A stretch of DNA of 47,700 nt from Caulobacteraceae bacterium (GTDB lineage: Bacteria; Pseudomonadota; Alphaproteobacteria; Caulobacterales; Aquidulcibacteraceae): NCBI GenBank assembly GCA_016703335.1, contig JADJCG010000024.1:1-47700 (forward strand), written 5' to 3'. Positions within the stretch are counted from its first letter, which is position 1. Each line of letters opens with the position of its first letter. Below the pieces are notes generated by a model, which worked only from the letters and a program-made list of their open reading frames with translations, did not search any database and had not been told where the DNA came from. Of the stretch, positions 18,597 through 27,571 are shown one piece after another. The position numbers were made by a program, and so were the translations under genes.

Positions 18597-21047
18597 TTAC
18601 TCGGCTGCGGTCGCTTCCGCTTCGCGGTGGCCGCCAAACGTGCGTGGCAGCGTGACCGTCACGATGGTGCCGCGGCCGACTTCGCTTTGGATCGAAAGCT
18701 TGCCGCCGTGCATCTCGACCAGCGACTTGGTGAGCGCGAGGCCCAAGCCTGTGCCGTGATGGTTGCGCGTGAGTTCTTGCTCAACTTGCTCGAACGGGCG
18801 TGCAAGGCGCGGCAGATGCTCGGGCGGGATGCCGCAACCGGTATCGACCACGCGAAGCGTAATGCCCTGCGAATTGCCGCGGCCATGCACCATGATCGCG
18901 CCTTGATCAGTGAACTTCACAGCGTTCGACAGCAGGTTCAGCAGGATCTGTTTCACCGCACGGTGATCGGCTTCGATCTCACCGAGGTCTTCCGCGTCGA
19001 TGACCAGCGACAAGCCTTTGTCCTCGGCCTTGCGCTTGGTGAGGCGCGCGGCCTGTTCGATCACAACCATCGGATCGAGCGGTTTCGGTGTCAGCGTCAG
19101 CTTGTTAGCCTCGATCTTCGCCATGTCGAGGATGTCGTTGATCAGATCGAGCAGGTGGGTGCCGCTGTCGTAGATGTCGTTGGCGTACTGTTTGTATTGC
19201 GCATTGCCGATCTCGCCGAACAGCTCCTTGGCCATGATCTCGGAGAAGCCGATCACGGCATTGAGCGGCGTGCGCAGTTCGTGGCTCATGTTCGCGAGGA
19301 ACGTCGACTTTGCGAGACTGGCCTCTTCGGCCTTCTGACGCTCTTCGTGCGCTTCTTTGGCGAGCGCCTTGATCCGGTATTCCTGCGTTTCAGCGCGGCT
19401 CAGCGCGTCGGAGAGGCGGCGTTCGTTCTTCGCGAGTTCCTCTTCCTTGCGCTTCAGCGGTGTGATGTCGACGCCGACCGTGATGATGCCGCCGTCTGCG
19501 GCGCGGCGCTCAACGATGTGCAACCACTCGCCGGTCACGAGTTCGATAATGCGGACATCCGGGTTCGACGGATCGTTCTTTTCGCGGCGGATGCTGGACG
19601 TCGCGGCAGCTGCGACGGCTTCATAAGAGGCGCGCATGCGCAGAATGTCGGGGCCGAGGCAGAAGGCCTTGGCGAAGCTGTGGTTCCAGAGCAGCAAGCG
19701 GCGGCGTGAATCCCAGAGCGCGAACGGGCCGGAGAAGTTGTCGATCGCGGCGCGGAGTTGTTGCTCGAGGCGCGACACGCGTGCTTCGGCTTCATGGCGT
19801 TGCGTTGCGTCGATCACTGTGCCGAACACGCGCGTTTCGCTGCGGCCGCTCGCGTCCTCTACGGCGGTGCCGCGCGCTTCGATCCACGCCAGGCCGCCAC
19901 CGCGCGTCACGCGGAAGCGTGCGTCGAGCAGACCGGATTGGCGCGCGCGGCGGAATTCTTCTTCAACGCCAAAGCGATCTTCGGCGACAATCAGTTCAAG
20001 CAGTTCGCGCAAGCCCAGCACGTCACGCGGTGCGCCGAGCAAGCCAGCGGCACGCTCAGAAAGCTGAACCTCATCAGCGGCCGGACGCCACTCAAGCACA
20101 CCGACTTTCGCGCCATCGGCAGCGATCTGGAAATGCGCTTCGGCGCGCTCGGCTTCCGCTTCGGCGAGGCGAGCGCGCTGCGCGTTCTGGCGCATAAGCA
20201 GATAGAGCACCGCCATCGCGGCGAGCGGCGCTGCCGCCACGAGGGCGAAGCGCAGAAACGCCGCCAGCCAGAGATTGAGTTCGCCCGGCGCCGGCGCTGC
20301 GGCCATGACGCTGAGATTCCCAATTTGCGCTGCAGATTCTGCCGCCACCCAGGCTTCGCCGTGACCGTCGCGGATGAGCGCGCCGTCATCACCGGCACGT
20401 GCGGCGGCGAGCACCTGCTGCTGCGCACGTGCGCCAGCTTGCTGCAGGGCAGGCGAAGCATAGAGGATCGCGCCGTCACTCGAAGCGATCAGCACGCGTG
20501 CATTTTGCTCAAGTTCAGGCAGGAGCAGCGCGGGATCGATGATGGTGACAATGGCGTGGTCGCCGAGATTGCGCACGATCGCCGGCGCAGTCGGCAATTC
20601 GCCCATGCCCGGCGCCCCGACCCACAGTTCAGCGCCATTAGCGGCGCGCATAGCAGCCGCGACCAAGCTTTGTTGCGTGGGATCAGTGATCGCTTCGATG
20701 CCGCCATTGCGGGTGACGATGGCCGCGGCATTGGCAGGGCGTGATGCCGCGGACGCGTTGGCGATTGCGGCAGGCGCTGTGCCGCCTGCGCGCGCAAGAT
20801 TGGCGACGCCGGCGCTTGCGCCCATTGCGATCGCGAGGTTGGCGTTGACACGCTCGGCGATCAAACCGGCGGCTGATGATTGAACAGCAATGATCGTGTC
20901 CGCAGCATTGTCGTGATGCGCGCGAATTTGCGCGGCGATCGCCGCGAAGAACGCAGTGACGAACACCAACGCAAGCACAATGAAGGCCCGGTTGGACTTG
21001 TCAGGCGCAGCGCCTTGCGGCGCTTCGTGAGCATTGTCGTTCGACAC
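18597..21047 (-). CDS. PAS-domain sensor histidine kinase, PleC/DivJ-like
   Basis: Membrane kinase of 816 aa. Two helices (about residues 18-38 and 250-275) bracket a periplasmic domain. Two PAS domains follow (about 300-430 and 440-560), then a coiled coil rich in Glu/Lys/Ala. The H box FLANMSHELRTPLNAVIGFS contains His589, followed by SEIMAKELFGEIGNAQYKQY, the N box ILLNLLSNAVKFT and glycine boxes VDTGCGIPP and GTGLGLAL. The DHp sequence is that of the PleC/DivJ/PdhS group that controls cell-cycle polarity in Caulobacterales; orthology to PleC itself is unproven. Start GTG 21047 is preferred: the longer frame to 21185 adds 46 low-complexity residues. No receiver domain is present. Confidence 0.85.
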   Translation of the reverse strand: MSNDNAHEAPQGAAPDKSNRAFIVLALVFVTAFFAAIAAQIRAHHDNAADTIIAVQSSAAGLIAERVNANLAIAMGASAGVANLARAGGTAPAAIANASAASRPANAAAIVTRNGGIEAITDPTQQSLVAAAMRAANGAELWVGAPGMGELPTAPAIVRNLGDHAIVTIIDPALLLPELEQNARVLIASSDGAILYASPALQQAGARAQQQVLAAARAGDDGALIRDGHGEAWVAAESAAQIGNLSVMAAAPAPGELNLWLAAFLRFALVAAAPLAAMAVLYLLMRQNAQRARLAEAEAERAEAHFQIAADGAKVGVLEWRPAADEVQLSERAAGLLGAPRDVLGLRELLELIVAEDRFGVEEEFRRARQSGLLDARFRVTRGGGLAWIEARGTAVEDASGRSETRVFGTVIDATQRHEAEARVSRLEQQLRAAIDNFSGPFALWDSRRRLLLWNHSFAKAFCLGPDILRMRASYEAVAAAATSSIRREKNDPSNPDVRIIELVTGEWLHIVERRAADGGIITVGVDITPLKRKEEELAKNERRLSDALSRAETQEYRIKALAKEAHEERQKAEEASLAKSTFLANMSHELRTPLNAVIGFSEIMAKELFGEIGNAQYKQYANDIYDSGTHLLDLINDILDMAKIEANKLTLTPKPLDPMVVIEQAARLTKRKAEDKGLSLVIDAEDLGEIEADHRAVKQILLNLLSNAVKFTDQGAIMVHGRGNSQGITLRVVDTGCGIPPEHLPRLARPFEQVEQELTRNHHGTGLGLALTKSLVEMHGGKLSIQSEVGRGTIVTVTLPRTFGGHREAEATAAE

Positions 21048-21193
21048 AAGTATTCCCCGGCCGCCCCGAATCGCCGTTCGGAATCCTGAAGAGTCTGAAT
21101 TGTAACGGGTCGGTAAACGCTCTGTCGATGCGCGCACTGGAAAGGCTGCCCACGCAAATGCGCGGGTTACCCATTTGCCGCACATGTTGATAA

Positions 21194-23791
21194 CTACGCG
21201 AGCGTGCGCTCAACCATTTCTCGCGTGTTCTTCGATAGTTGCGGAAGCGAAGCGAGTTGTTCCAGCGCTTTGCGCGCGTGTTCCTGACGCTGTGGATCGA
21301 ATCGCCGCCACGATTCGAAGGGTGTCAAGAGTCGCGCAGCGAGTGCTGGGTTAATGGGATCGATGGTTTCCGCGAGCGACGCGATGAAGCGGTAGCCATC
21401 GCCGCTGCCATTGTGGAACGCGCGCGGGTTGCGCATCGCGAACGCAGCCGCGAGCGAACGCACGCGGTTGGGGTTCTTTAAATTGAACTCGGCGTGCGCG
21501 CGCAGTTTGTCGACGCGTGCTAGCGCGTCCGTGCGCGGTGATGACGCCTGCACGGCGAACCACTTGTCGATGACGAGTGGGTTTGCCTGCCAACGTTCGT
21601 AGAACTTGCTGAGTGCTTCATCGAAGGCAGGGCTCTCGGCGGCGCCGAGCGCTTCGAGCGCCGCTACAGATTCGGTCATGCTCTGCGCATCGTAATAGGC
21701 GTCCGTTAGCGCTTGGCTTGGGCCGAGCGAGGACAGCAGATCGAGCGCCGCGCTCTTGAGTGAACGGCGACCGGCGGCATCCGCGCCTGGCGAGAACGGT
21801 ACTTCGCCTTTGGTGCGAGCGATGGCTTCGAGGCGCTCGCGCAAGGCGCTGGCGACGGCCCGGCGGAGATCTTCGCGCGATTGGAAGAGCTTTTCCGGAT
21901 CGGGCGCTTTGGTGGACAGAATCAATTCGCTCAGATCGGGCAGGCGCAATGCCAGCGCAGCGAATGCCGGATCTTCCTGTGCGCGATCTAATTCGCGCCC
22001 GAGCGCAGTCGTTAGCGCCGCAACTGAAGCGCCGCTCTCGCCGAGCATGATCGCGCGCGCCAGCGTTTGGCCGGCTTCCCAGCGCGTGAATGGGTCCGGA
22101 TCGTGGGCCATTTGCGCGAGCCGCGCTTGCGGTGTGAGGTCATCGTCCAACGTGACCGGCGCGGAGAAGCCGCGCACGACGGAGACGATTGGTTCTTCCA
22201 GCACGTCGCTGAAACGGAAGGTCGCCTGCGCGTCCTCCAGCACTGTGCGGTGTTCGGTGCGCGAGATCGTGTCGCCTTCGATCTTCGAGGCGATGATCGC
22301 GCCGTCAGGGCTGATGAATCCGATCTGGAGCGGGATCGGCGCCGGCAGCTTATGCGGTTGACCTGGCGTCGCCGAGAGACGCTGCGAAACGTCCAGTTGA
22401 TATGTTCGCGCCGTTTTGTCGTAGACGCCGCGCACCTTCAGCGCCGGCGTGCCGGCTTGCTCATACCAGCGCATAAAGGTGTCGAGGCTCGTGCTGGAGG
22501 CTTCTTCAAAGCAGGCGATGAAATCTTCGACTGTTGAAGCGGTGCCATCGCGTCGCTCGAAATAGAGTTGCATGCCGCGATTGAACGCGTCCTCGCCGAT
22601 GATCCGCTTCAGCATGCGGATCACTTCGCCGCCCTTTTCGTAGACGGTTGCAGTGTAGAAGTTGTCGATCTTCTGATAGGTCGACGGTCGCACTGAGTGC
22701 GCAAGCGGGCCGGCGTCTTCGCCGAATTGGCGGGCACGCAGGCGCTTTACGTCCTTGATGCGTTGAACGGGACGCGAGCGTTGGTCGGCGCTGAACTCTT
22801 GCTCGCGATAGACGGTGAGACCTTCCTTCAAGCACAGCTGAAACCAGTCGCGGCAGGTGATGCGGTTGCCGGTCCAATTGTGGAAGTATTCGTGGCCGAC
22901 GACGGCTTCGATGGCTTCGAAGTCTACATCGGTCGCGGTGTCTGCGTCCGCGAGGATCAGCGACGAGTTGAAGATGTTGAGGCCTTTGTTCTCCATCGCG
23001 CCGAAATTGAAGTCGCGGACGGCGACAATGTTGAACACGTCGAGGTCGTATTCGCGTTTGAATGTGTCCTCGTCCCACTTCATCGAGCGCTTCAGCGCGT
23101 CCATCGCGTAGCCTGCGCGCGGCGCATCGCCTGGATCGACGTAGATACCGAGCGCGACTTTGCGTCCGCTCTGCGTCACGAATTGGTCGTGGATCGACTC
23201 GTATTTGCCGGCGCAGAGCGCGAACAGGTAGGCGGGCTTCGGATGTGGATCGACCCAGACGGCGAAGTGCTTGCCATCCGGCAGATCGCCGCTTTCGGTG
23301 AGGTTGCCGTTTGAAAGCAGCGTCGGGTAAGCGGCTTTGTCGGCTTCGATACGCACAGCAAAGCGTGCCATCACATCCGGCCGGTCGAGATAATAGGTGA
23401 TGGTTCGGAAGCCCTCGGCTTCGCACTGCGTGCAAAAGCGGCCGCCGGACATGTAGAGGCCTTCTAGGTGCGTGTTCGTCGCCGGTGAAATGCGCGTGAC
23501 GATATCCAAGAGGAACGATGCTGGCGGATTGTGAATGACAAGGCGGCCTGGTTCGACGCTGTATTGGTCGTCGCTCAGCGTATTGCCGTCGATGGCGATG
23601 CTCTGCAGCTCAAGCCGTTCACCGTTGAGGACGAGAGGGGCGGCGCCAGCGCTGCTGCGGCGCACATGGCTGCGCGCAGCGACGATTGTCGCCTCTGGTT
23701 CCAATGAGAAGACGAGCGCGATTTCGTCGATCAGATAGTCGGGCGGTTGGTAATCCGACAGACGGACAGTGACGTTCTCAGCGTCGCGCAT
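21194..23791 (-). CDS. pepN: Aminopeptidase N (M1 family metallopeptidase)
   Basis: Cytoplasmic zinc aminopeptidase that removes N-terminal residues from peptides. The substrate-anchoring GAMEN motif is present (NFGAMENKGLNIFN). Zinc ligands are His300, His304 and Glu323, in the HEYFH motif and KEGLTVYREQEF. The C-terminal helical domain matches the E. coli PepN type (DUF3458-like), and the full length of 865 aa agrees with it. The frame is intact from ATG 23791. It lies upstream of the PAS kinase on the same strand with about 146 bases between them, so a shared transcript is possible but not shown. Confidence 0.95.
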   Translation of the reverse strand: MRDAENVTVRLSDYQPPDYLIDEIALVFSLEPEATIVAARSHVRRSSAGAAPLVLNGERLELQSIAIDGNTLSDDQYSVEPGRLVIHNPPASFLLDIVTRISPATNTHLEGLYMSGGRFCTQCEAEGFRTITYYLDRPDVMARFAVRIEADKAAYPTLLSNGNLTESGDLPDGKHFAVWVDPHPKPAYLFALCAGKYESIHDQFVTQSGRKVALGIYVDPGDAPRAGYAMDALKRSMKWDEDTFKREYDLDVFNIVAVRDFNFGAMENKGLNIFNSSLILADADTATDVDFEAIEAVVGHEYFHNWTGNRITCRDWFQLCLKEGLTVYREQEFSADQRSRPVQRIKDVKRLRARQFGEDAGPLAHSVRPSTYQKIDNFYTATVYEKGGEVIRMLKRIIGEDAFNRGMQLYFERRDGTASTVEDFIACFEEASSTSLDTFMRWYEQAGTPALKVRGVYDKTARTYQLDVSQRLSATPGQPHKLPAPIPLQIGFISPDGAIIASKIEGDTISRTEHRTVLEDAQATFRFSDVLEEPIVSVVRGFSAPVTLDDDLTPQARLAQMAHDPDPFTRWEAGQTLARAIMLGESGASVAALTTALGRELDRAQEDPAFAALALRLPDLSELILSTKAPDPEKLFQSREDLRRAVASALRERLEAIARTKGEVPFSPGADAAGRRSLKSAALDLLSSLGPSQALTDAYYDAQSMTESVAALEALGAAESPAFDEALSKFYERWQANPLVIDKWFAVQASSPRTDALARVDKLRAHAEFNLKNPNRVRSLAAAFAMRNPRAFHNGSGDGYRFIASLAETIDPINPALAARLLTPFESWRRFDPQRQEHARKALEQLASLPQLSKNTREMVERTLA

Positions 23792-23855
23792 TCAGGCCTC
23801 CAGGGAAGACCTGACATGAGCCGCGCGGACGCGAAAATCAATGCGGCTTGCGGCT

Positions 23856-24422
23856 TTATAGAGTCTGAGCAGGGCTATCCGCACGCGGCGCCGGCTCGTG
23901 ATAGACGGCCGCCAAAGTCATCTCGGCTTGCTTGGCGAGATCTTGCAATTGGCCCGGCGTTTCATGCGGGTAATCTTGGGCGAACTCGATCAGTTCGCGG
24001 GCGACGCGCATGAGGCGCAGCGCGTTGGCGAACACGCGTGATTGATGCTCGACGCGTTGAGGATCGCGGTCGTATTCCGCCATCGGCACGCGCCAGCCGC
24101 CCCAATCCTTTTCATCGGTTACGACGACTGGGTAGGTGCCCGGATAGGGGTGGCGTGGATCGCGTGCTTCTTGTGACAAGCGGTTCACGGCTCGCAGGAT
24201 GCGCCAGTTTTCCGTCTCGAGCAGGTCTGGCTTGTGCGGGTCTTTTTCTTCAGCGGCGAGTTCGTGCGCCTGGAAGTCGCGGCCGAGGCCGGTGTCGTAG
24301 GTGACGCGCAGCGGTTCTTCGACGCCCTTGACCCATTGCGGGTGGACGTTCTCGATCATCGCCCACGTCGCCACTGGCTTCACGTAGACGCGCTGGCCCT
24401 TATGGAAGACGGCCTTCGCCAT
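23856..24422 (-). CDS. Conserved hypothetical protein
   Basis: 188-aa soluble protein without signal peptide or membrane segment. It starts MAKAVFHKGQRVYVKPV and has several Trp/Pro-rich motifs (VHPQWVKGVEEPLRVTYD, DEKDWGGWRVPMAEYDRD). The C-terminal part is helical (LRLMRVARELIEFAQDYP). The N-terminal third resembles a small beta-barrel region such as those that bind nucleic acid or proteins, but I cannot name the family. Codon use and GC match the neighbours and the frame is intact, so it looks like a native chromosomal gene. It is divergent from the acyl-CoA dehydrogenase gene. Confidence 0.8.
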   Translation of the reverse strand: MAKAVFHKGQRVYVKPVATWAMIENVHPQWVKGVEEPLRVTYDTGLGRDFQAHELAAEEKDPHKPDLLETENWRILRAVNRLSQEARDPRHPYPGTYPVVVTDEKDWGGWRVPMAEYDRDPQRVEHQSRVFANALRLMRVARELIEFAQDYPHETPGQLQDLAKQAEMTLAAVYHEPAPRADSPAQTL

Positions 24423-24553
24423 AGGTACTCACCCCAAATTTGAAGGGACGAGCATAGCGCAGCGCCGTTGAGCCTTCGTGAACAGACGTTGACGCCAAGA
24501 CACTCTTTCGCGCTTTCCAACGCGCGCGTTAGGATGGCGGCAACCATAACCCG

Positions 24554-24560
24554 GGAGGAA
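24554..24560 (+). promoter_or_regulatory. Ribosome binding site supporting a GTG start
   Basis: GGAGGAA lies four bases before GTG 24565. It fixes the start of the first acyl-CoA dehydrogenase at this GTG, whose product begins MNFDFSDDQ as expected for the family. Confidence 0.65.
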
Positions 24561-24564
24561 CGGG

Positions 24565-25521
24565 GTGAATTTCGATTTTTCCGACGACCAAAAGTCGTTG
24601 AAGGACCAAGCGCGCAAGTTTCTGGCAGATAAGTCCGCCATCAAGGTCGTGCGCGGCGTTTTGGACGACGAGGCCAAATCTTATGACGAAGCGCTCTGGC
24701 GCGGCGTCGCCGAGATGGGCTGGCTGGGCGTTGCGATCCCAGAAGAGCACGGCGGTTTGGGGCTCGGGCGCCTTGAGCTTTGCGTGCTGGCCGAAGAGAT
24801 CGGCCGCGCAGTGGCGCCGATCCCGTTTTCGTCGACCGTGTATTTCTTCGCTGAAGCTTTGATGCTCGCGGGCAGCGATGCGCAGAAAGCAGCGGTGCTG
24901 CCGAAGGTTGCCAGCGGCGAAACGATCGGGTGCTTCGCGTTGAGCGAAGGCCCCGGCGCGCCGACGGCATCGAGCATCAGCGCCAAGTTCGATGGCTCGA
25001 CGCTGACCGGCGTGAAAATTCCGGTGACCGACGGCGATTGCGCGACGCATGCTGTGGTCGTCGCGAAGGATGGCGGCGGGGTTTCGCTGGTGCTGGTCGA
25101 TCTCAATCAGCCGGCCGTCACGCGCACTACGCTGAAGACGCTCGATCCCACACGCGGTCACGCCAAGCTCGAGTTTAAAGGTGCGAAGGCTGAACGCCTC
25201 GGCGCTGCTGGGCAAGGTTGGGATCTCGCGGAGCAAGTGCTCGATCGTGCGGCGGTGCTGATTGCGTTCGAGCAAGTCGGTGGGTCGCAGGTCTGCCTGG
25301 AAATGGCGACCGAGTACGCGAAGAGCCGCTACGCCTTCTCGCGTCCGATCGGCTCGTTCCAGGCGATCAAGCACAAGCTCGCAGACATGTACGTGAGCAT
25401 CGAGGTCGCGCGCTCAAACGCCTATTACGGCGCCTGGGCCCTCTCGACCGAAGCTGCGGAACTTCCGTTTGCCGCCGCCGCCTCGCGCGCGGCTGCAAGC
25501 GACGCCTATTACCGCGATTGA
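24565..25521 (+). CDS. Acyl-CoA dehydrogenase, C-terminus missing
   Basis: FAD flavoprotein that introduces a trans-2 double bond in acyl-CoA. The N-terminal helical domain starts NFDFSDDQKSLKDQARKFL and includes GWLGVAIPEEHGGLGLG. The middle beta domain has GCFALSEGPGAP. The C-terminal helical domain is partly present (YAKSRYAFSRPIGSFQAIKH, then LADMYVSIEVARSNAY) and stops at ASDAYYRD followed by TGA. The usual last 50-60 residues, with the IQ(V/T)HGG.GFTWE region of this subfamily, are absent in every frame. A simple frameshift therefore does not explain it; an internal deletion or an assembly join is needed. It pairs with the dehydrogenase at 25840, as in heteromeric ACADs used for ring or side-chain degradation (inference). 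Confidence 0.85.
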   Translation: MNFDFSDDQKSLKDQARKFLADKSAIKVVRGVLDDEAKSYDEALWRGVAEMGWLGVAIPEEHGGLGLGRLELCVLAEEIGRAVAPIPFSSTVYFFAEALMLAGSDAQKAAVLPKVASGETIGCFALSEGPGAPTASSISAKFDGSTLTGVKIPVTDGDCATHAVVVAKDGGGVSLVLVDLNQPAVTRTTLKTLDPTRGHAKLEFKGAKAERLGAAGQGWDLAEQVLDRAAVLIAFEQVGGSQVCLEMATEYAKSRYAFSRPIGSFQAIKHKLADMYVSIEVARSNAYYGAWALSTEAAELPFAAAASRAAASDAYYRD

Positions 25522-25534
25522 GCGGACGCTGCAG

Positions 25535-25816
25535 ATGCGCGGCTTCATCCATCGCGCCGCCGCCGGTGAGGGCGTCGGTTTTGTGATGAGCCATGAAGCT
25601 GAAAGCGAAGCGGTTGAGCGTTTGGTCGAGACGATGCAGGCCGATAGCTGGAGCGGGCGCCCGCCTGCCTCAGAAGTTATCGACCTCTTTCACACCACAT
25701 GTGAAGCGCGCGGCACTCAGCCGATCGCGCTGACGGAAGATGCAATCGTCGCCATTCGATCGGAGATCGATCGCTTGGCGGCAGAATGGTCCGCGCTCCC
25801 ACGCGCGGCCGCATGA
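25535..25816 (+). CDS. Unrecognised ORF, possible C-terminal remnant
   Basis: Open frame of 93 codons from ATG 25535, continuous upstream to about 25469 in a frame that overlaps the truncated dehydrogenase. The translation (MRGFIHRAAAGEGVGFVMSH, then a run of helices with EAVERLVETMQAD) has normal amino-acid composition and coding-like third positions. It does not match an acyl-CoA dehydrogenase C-terminus and I do not recognise it. It may be the tail of another gene whose 5' part was lost together with the dehydrogenase 3' end. It could also be a genuine small gene. The next gene starts 24 bases downstream. Confidence 0.4.
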   Translation: MRGFIHRAAAGEGVGFVMSHEAESEAVERLVETMQADSWSGRPPASEVIDLFHTTCEARGTQPIALTEDAIVAIRSEIDRLAAEWSALPRAAA

Positions 25817-25839
25817 CCGAGATTTGATCGGAGCGCACA

Positions 25840-27075
25840 ATGGATTTCAACGACGCACCCGAAGAAGCAAAATTCCGCAGCGAAGCGCGCGCGTTTTTGG
25901 AAGCGAACCTGCAGCCGAAGAGCAACGATCAGGAGCGCCTGCAGCGCCGCTTGAAGCCGGCTGAGTATTTGAAGGCGGCGAAGGACTATCAGCGCAAGAA
26001 GGCCGAGGCTGGGTTTGCTGGCATCACCTGGGCCAAGGAGCAGGGCGGTCGCGGCCTGCCGCCGATCTATTCGGTGATCTTCAACCAGGAAGAAGGAAAG
26101 TTCGACGCTCCGTCCGCGCCGTTCTCAATCGGCCTCGGCATGTGCGTGCACACAGTGATTGCGTTCTCGGACGAAGCGACGAAGGATCGCTATGTCGCCA
26201 AAGCGCTGCGCGGCGAAGAAATTTGGTGCCAGCTCTTCTCTGAGCCCGCCGCAGGTTCGGACGTCGCCGCAGGCAAAACCAAAGCCGTCCGCGACGGCGA
26301 TGATTGGATCATCAACGGCCAGAAGGTCTGGACCACCGGCGCGCAATTCTCTGACTTCGGCATTCTGCTGACGCGCACGAACCCGGACGTGGAGAAGCAC
26401 AAAGGTCTGACGATGTTCATCGTCGACATGAAGCAGAAGGGCGTTGAGGTGCGCCCAATCCACCAGGCTTCCGGTGGCCGCGAGTTCAATGAGGTTTACT
26501 TCACTGACGTGCGCGTTCCGGATTCATGGCGCCTTGGCGATCCCGGCATGGGCTGGAACGTCGCGCTCGTCACGCTCATGAACGAGCGCCTCGCGGTCGG
26601 CGGCTCTTACGGTCCCGACTACAAGGAGATTTTCGACTTCGCCAAGGGTATCAACTCGCCGTCAGGCGATGGCACGCTCATTCAAGATGAGAGCTTCCGT
26701 CAAAAGCTCGCCGATTGGATCGTGCGGGCCGAGGGCTACAAGCTTGCGAAATTCCGCACGATGACGGCGCTGTCAAAGGGGCAAACGCCTGGTCCCGAAA
26801 GCTCGATCGGTAAAGTCATCAACGCCAATCAGATGATGGACATCGCCAACACCGCGATCGAGGCACAAGATCACTACGGCATCATCAACGATCCGGACCT
26901 CGCGCCGCTCGAAGGCGCCTTCCACCAAAGCTACATGTTCGCGCCCGGCCTGCGTATCGCCGGTGGCACTGATGAGATTTTGAAGAACATCATTGCCGAA
27001 CGCGTGCTCGGTCTGCCGCAAGACGTGCGCGTCGATAAGGGCGTGGCGTTCAAGGATCTGCCGTCGGGGCGGTGA
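25840..27075 (+). CDS. Acyl-CoA dehydrogenase (large, IpdE/FadE-like)
   Basis: Intact 411-aa dehydrogenase. It has the N-terminal helical domain (MDFNDAPEEAKFRSEARAFL), the FAD-binding strand WCQLFSEPAAGSDVA with the typical EPxAGSD, the WTTGAQFSDF segment, the substrate region HQASGGREFNEVYFTDVRVP and the C-terminal GGTDEILKNIIAERVLGLP. The active-site base of this family lies just ahead of the GGT; here the local sequence is APGLRIAGGT, which resembles subunits of heteromeric dehydrogenases acting on bulky acyl-CoAs. With the truncated neighbour it may have formed a two-subunit enzyme; this is inference. ATG 25840 has no strong Shine-Dalgarno sequence (GGAGCG nearby). Confidence 0.92.
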   Translation: MDFNDAPEEAKFRSEARAFLEANLQPKSNDQERLQRRLKPAEYLKAAKDYQRKKAEAGFAGITWAKEQGGRGLPPIYSVIFNQEEGKFDAPSAPFSIGLGMCVHTVIAFSDEATKDRYVAKALRGEEIWCQLFSEPAAGSDVAAGKTKAVRDGDDWIINGQKVWTTGAQFSDFGILLTRTNPDVEKHKGLTMFIVDMKQKGVEVRPIHQASGGREFNEVYFTDVRVPDSWRLGDPGMGWNVALVTLMNERLAVGGSYGPDYKEIFDFAKGINSPSGDGTLIQDESFRQKLADWIVRAEGYKLAKFRTMTALSKGQTPGPESSIGKVINANQMMDIANTAIEAQDHYGIINDPDLAPLEGAFHQSYMFAPGLRIAGGTDEILKNIIAERVLGLPQDVRVDKGVAFKDLPSGR

Positions 27076-27136
27076 GATGGCCGGACGTCTCGAAGGAGCA
27101 GGTGGCGACGCGCTCTGTGGCTCGGAAACAAGTCGC

Positions 27137-27571
27137 ATGAGCGATGAACCGCCTGAAGGCTTTGAACTCTTCACGCGCCCAAGCCCGCTGATCGATCCGT
27201 GGCGTCCGCTTTACGTGCAACGCCAAACCGATCGCATGGTGATCGGCGTGCGCCTGCGCGATCCGCATACGAATTCGCGCGCCACCGCACACGGTGGCTT
27301 GCTGGCTGCGCTCGCGGACCAAGCTATGGGCATGTCGTGCGGTGTGAAGCTTCATGCCGAAGGCGTGAACGTCGCTAATCTTTGGACCACTTCGTTGACT
27401 GTCGACTATCTCGGAGCCGCCAAGGTCGGCCAGTGGCTCACATTCGATACCGTGTTCGCACGGATCGGGAAGACCATTTGCTATGCCGAATGCGATATCA
27501 CCGCGGATGGCGAGACGATCGCGCGCGGACGGGCGAGCTTTCGCGTAACGCTCGCCGCTCAGTCGGCGTAA
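27137..27571 (+). CDS. PaaI/hotdog-fold thioesterase
   Basis: 144-aa hotdog-fold acyl-CoA thioesterase that would hydrolyse acyl- or aryl-CoA, fitting next to the dehydrogenases. Conserved parts: RLRDPHTNSRATAHGGLLAA with the HGG active-site loop, LADQAMGMSC on the central helix, then TTSLTVDYLGAAKVGQW and the final strand ETIARGRASFRVTLA. I chose ATG 27137 (MSDEPPEGFELF), since family proteins begin close to the PEGF segment. ATG 27077, two bases past the dehydrogenase stop, would add 20 residues and is the alternative. Its 3' end overlaps the convergent TetR gene by 13 bases. Confidence 0.88.
   Translation: MSDEPPEGFELFTRPSPLIDPWRPLYVQRQTDRMVIGVRLRDPHTNSRATAHGGLLAALADQAMGMSCGVKLHAEGVNVANLWTTSLTVDYLGAAKVGQWLTFDTVFARIGKTICYAECDITADGETIARGRASFRVTLAAQSA

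Noticed and set aside
18627..20744. Long open frames on the plus strand (up to 360 codons) opposite the PAS kinase gene
   Set aside because: They are antisense shadows of the intact kinase frame in GC-rich DNA; their translations have no motifs and are rich in Arg and Gly.
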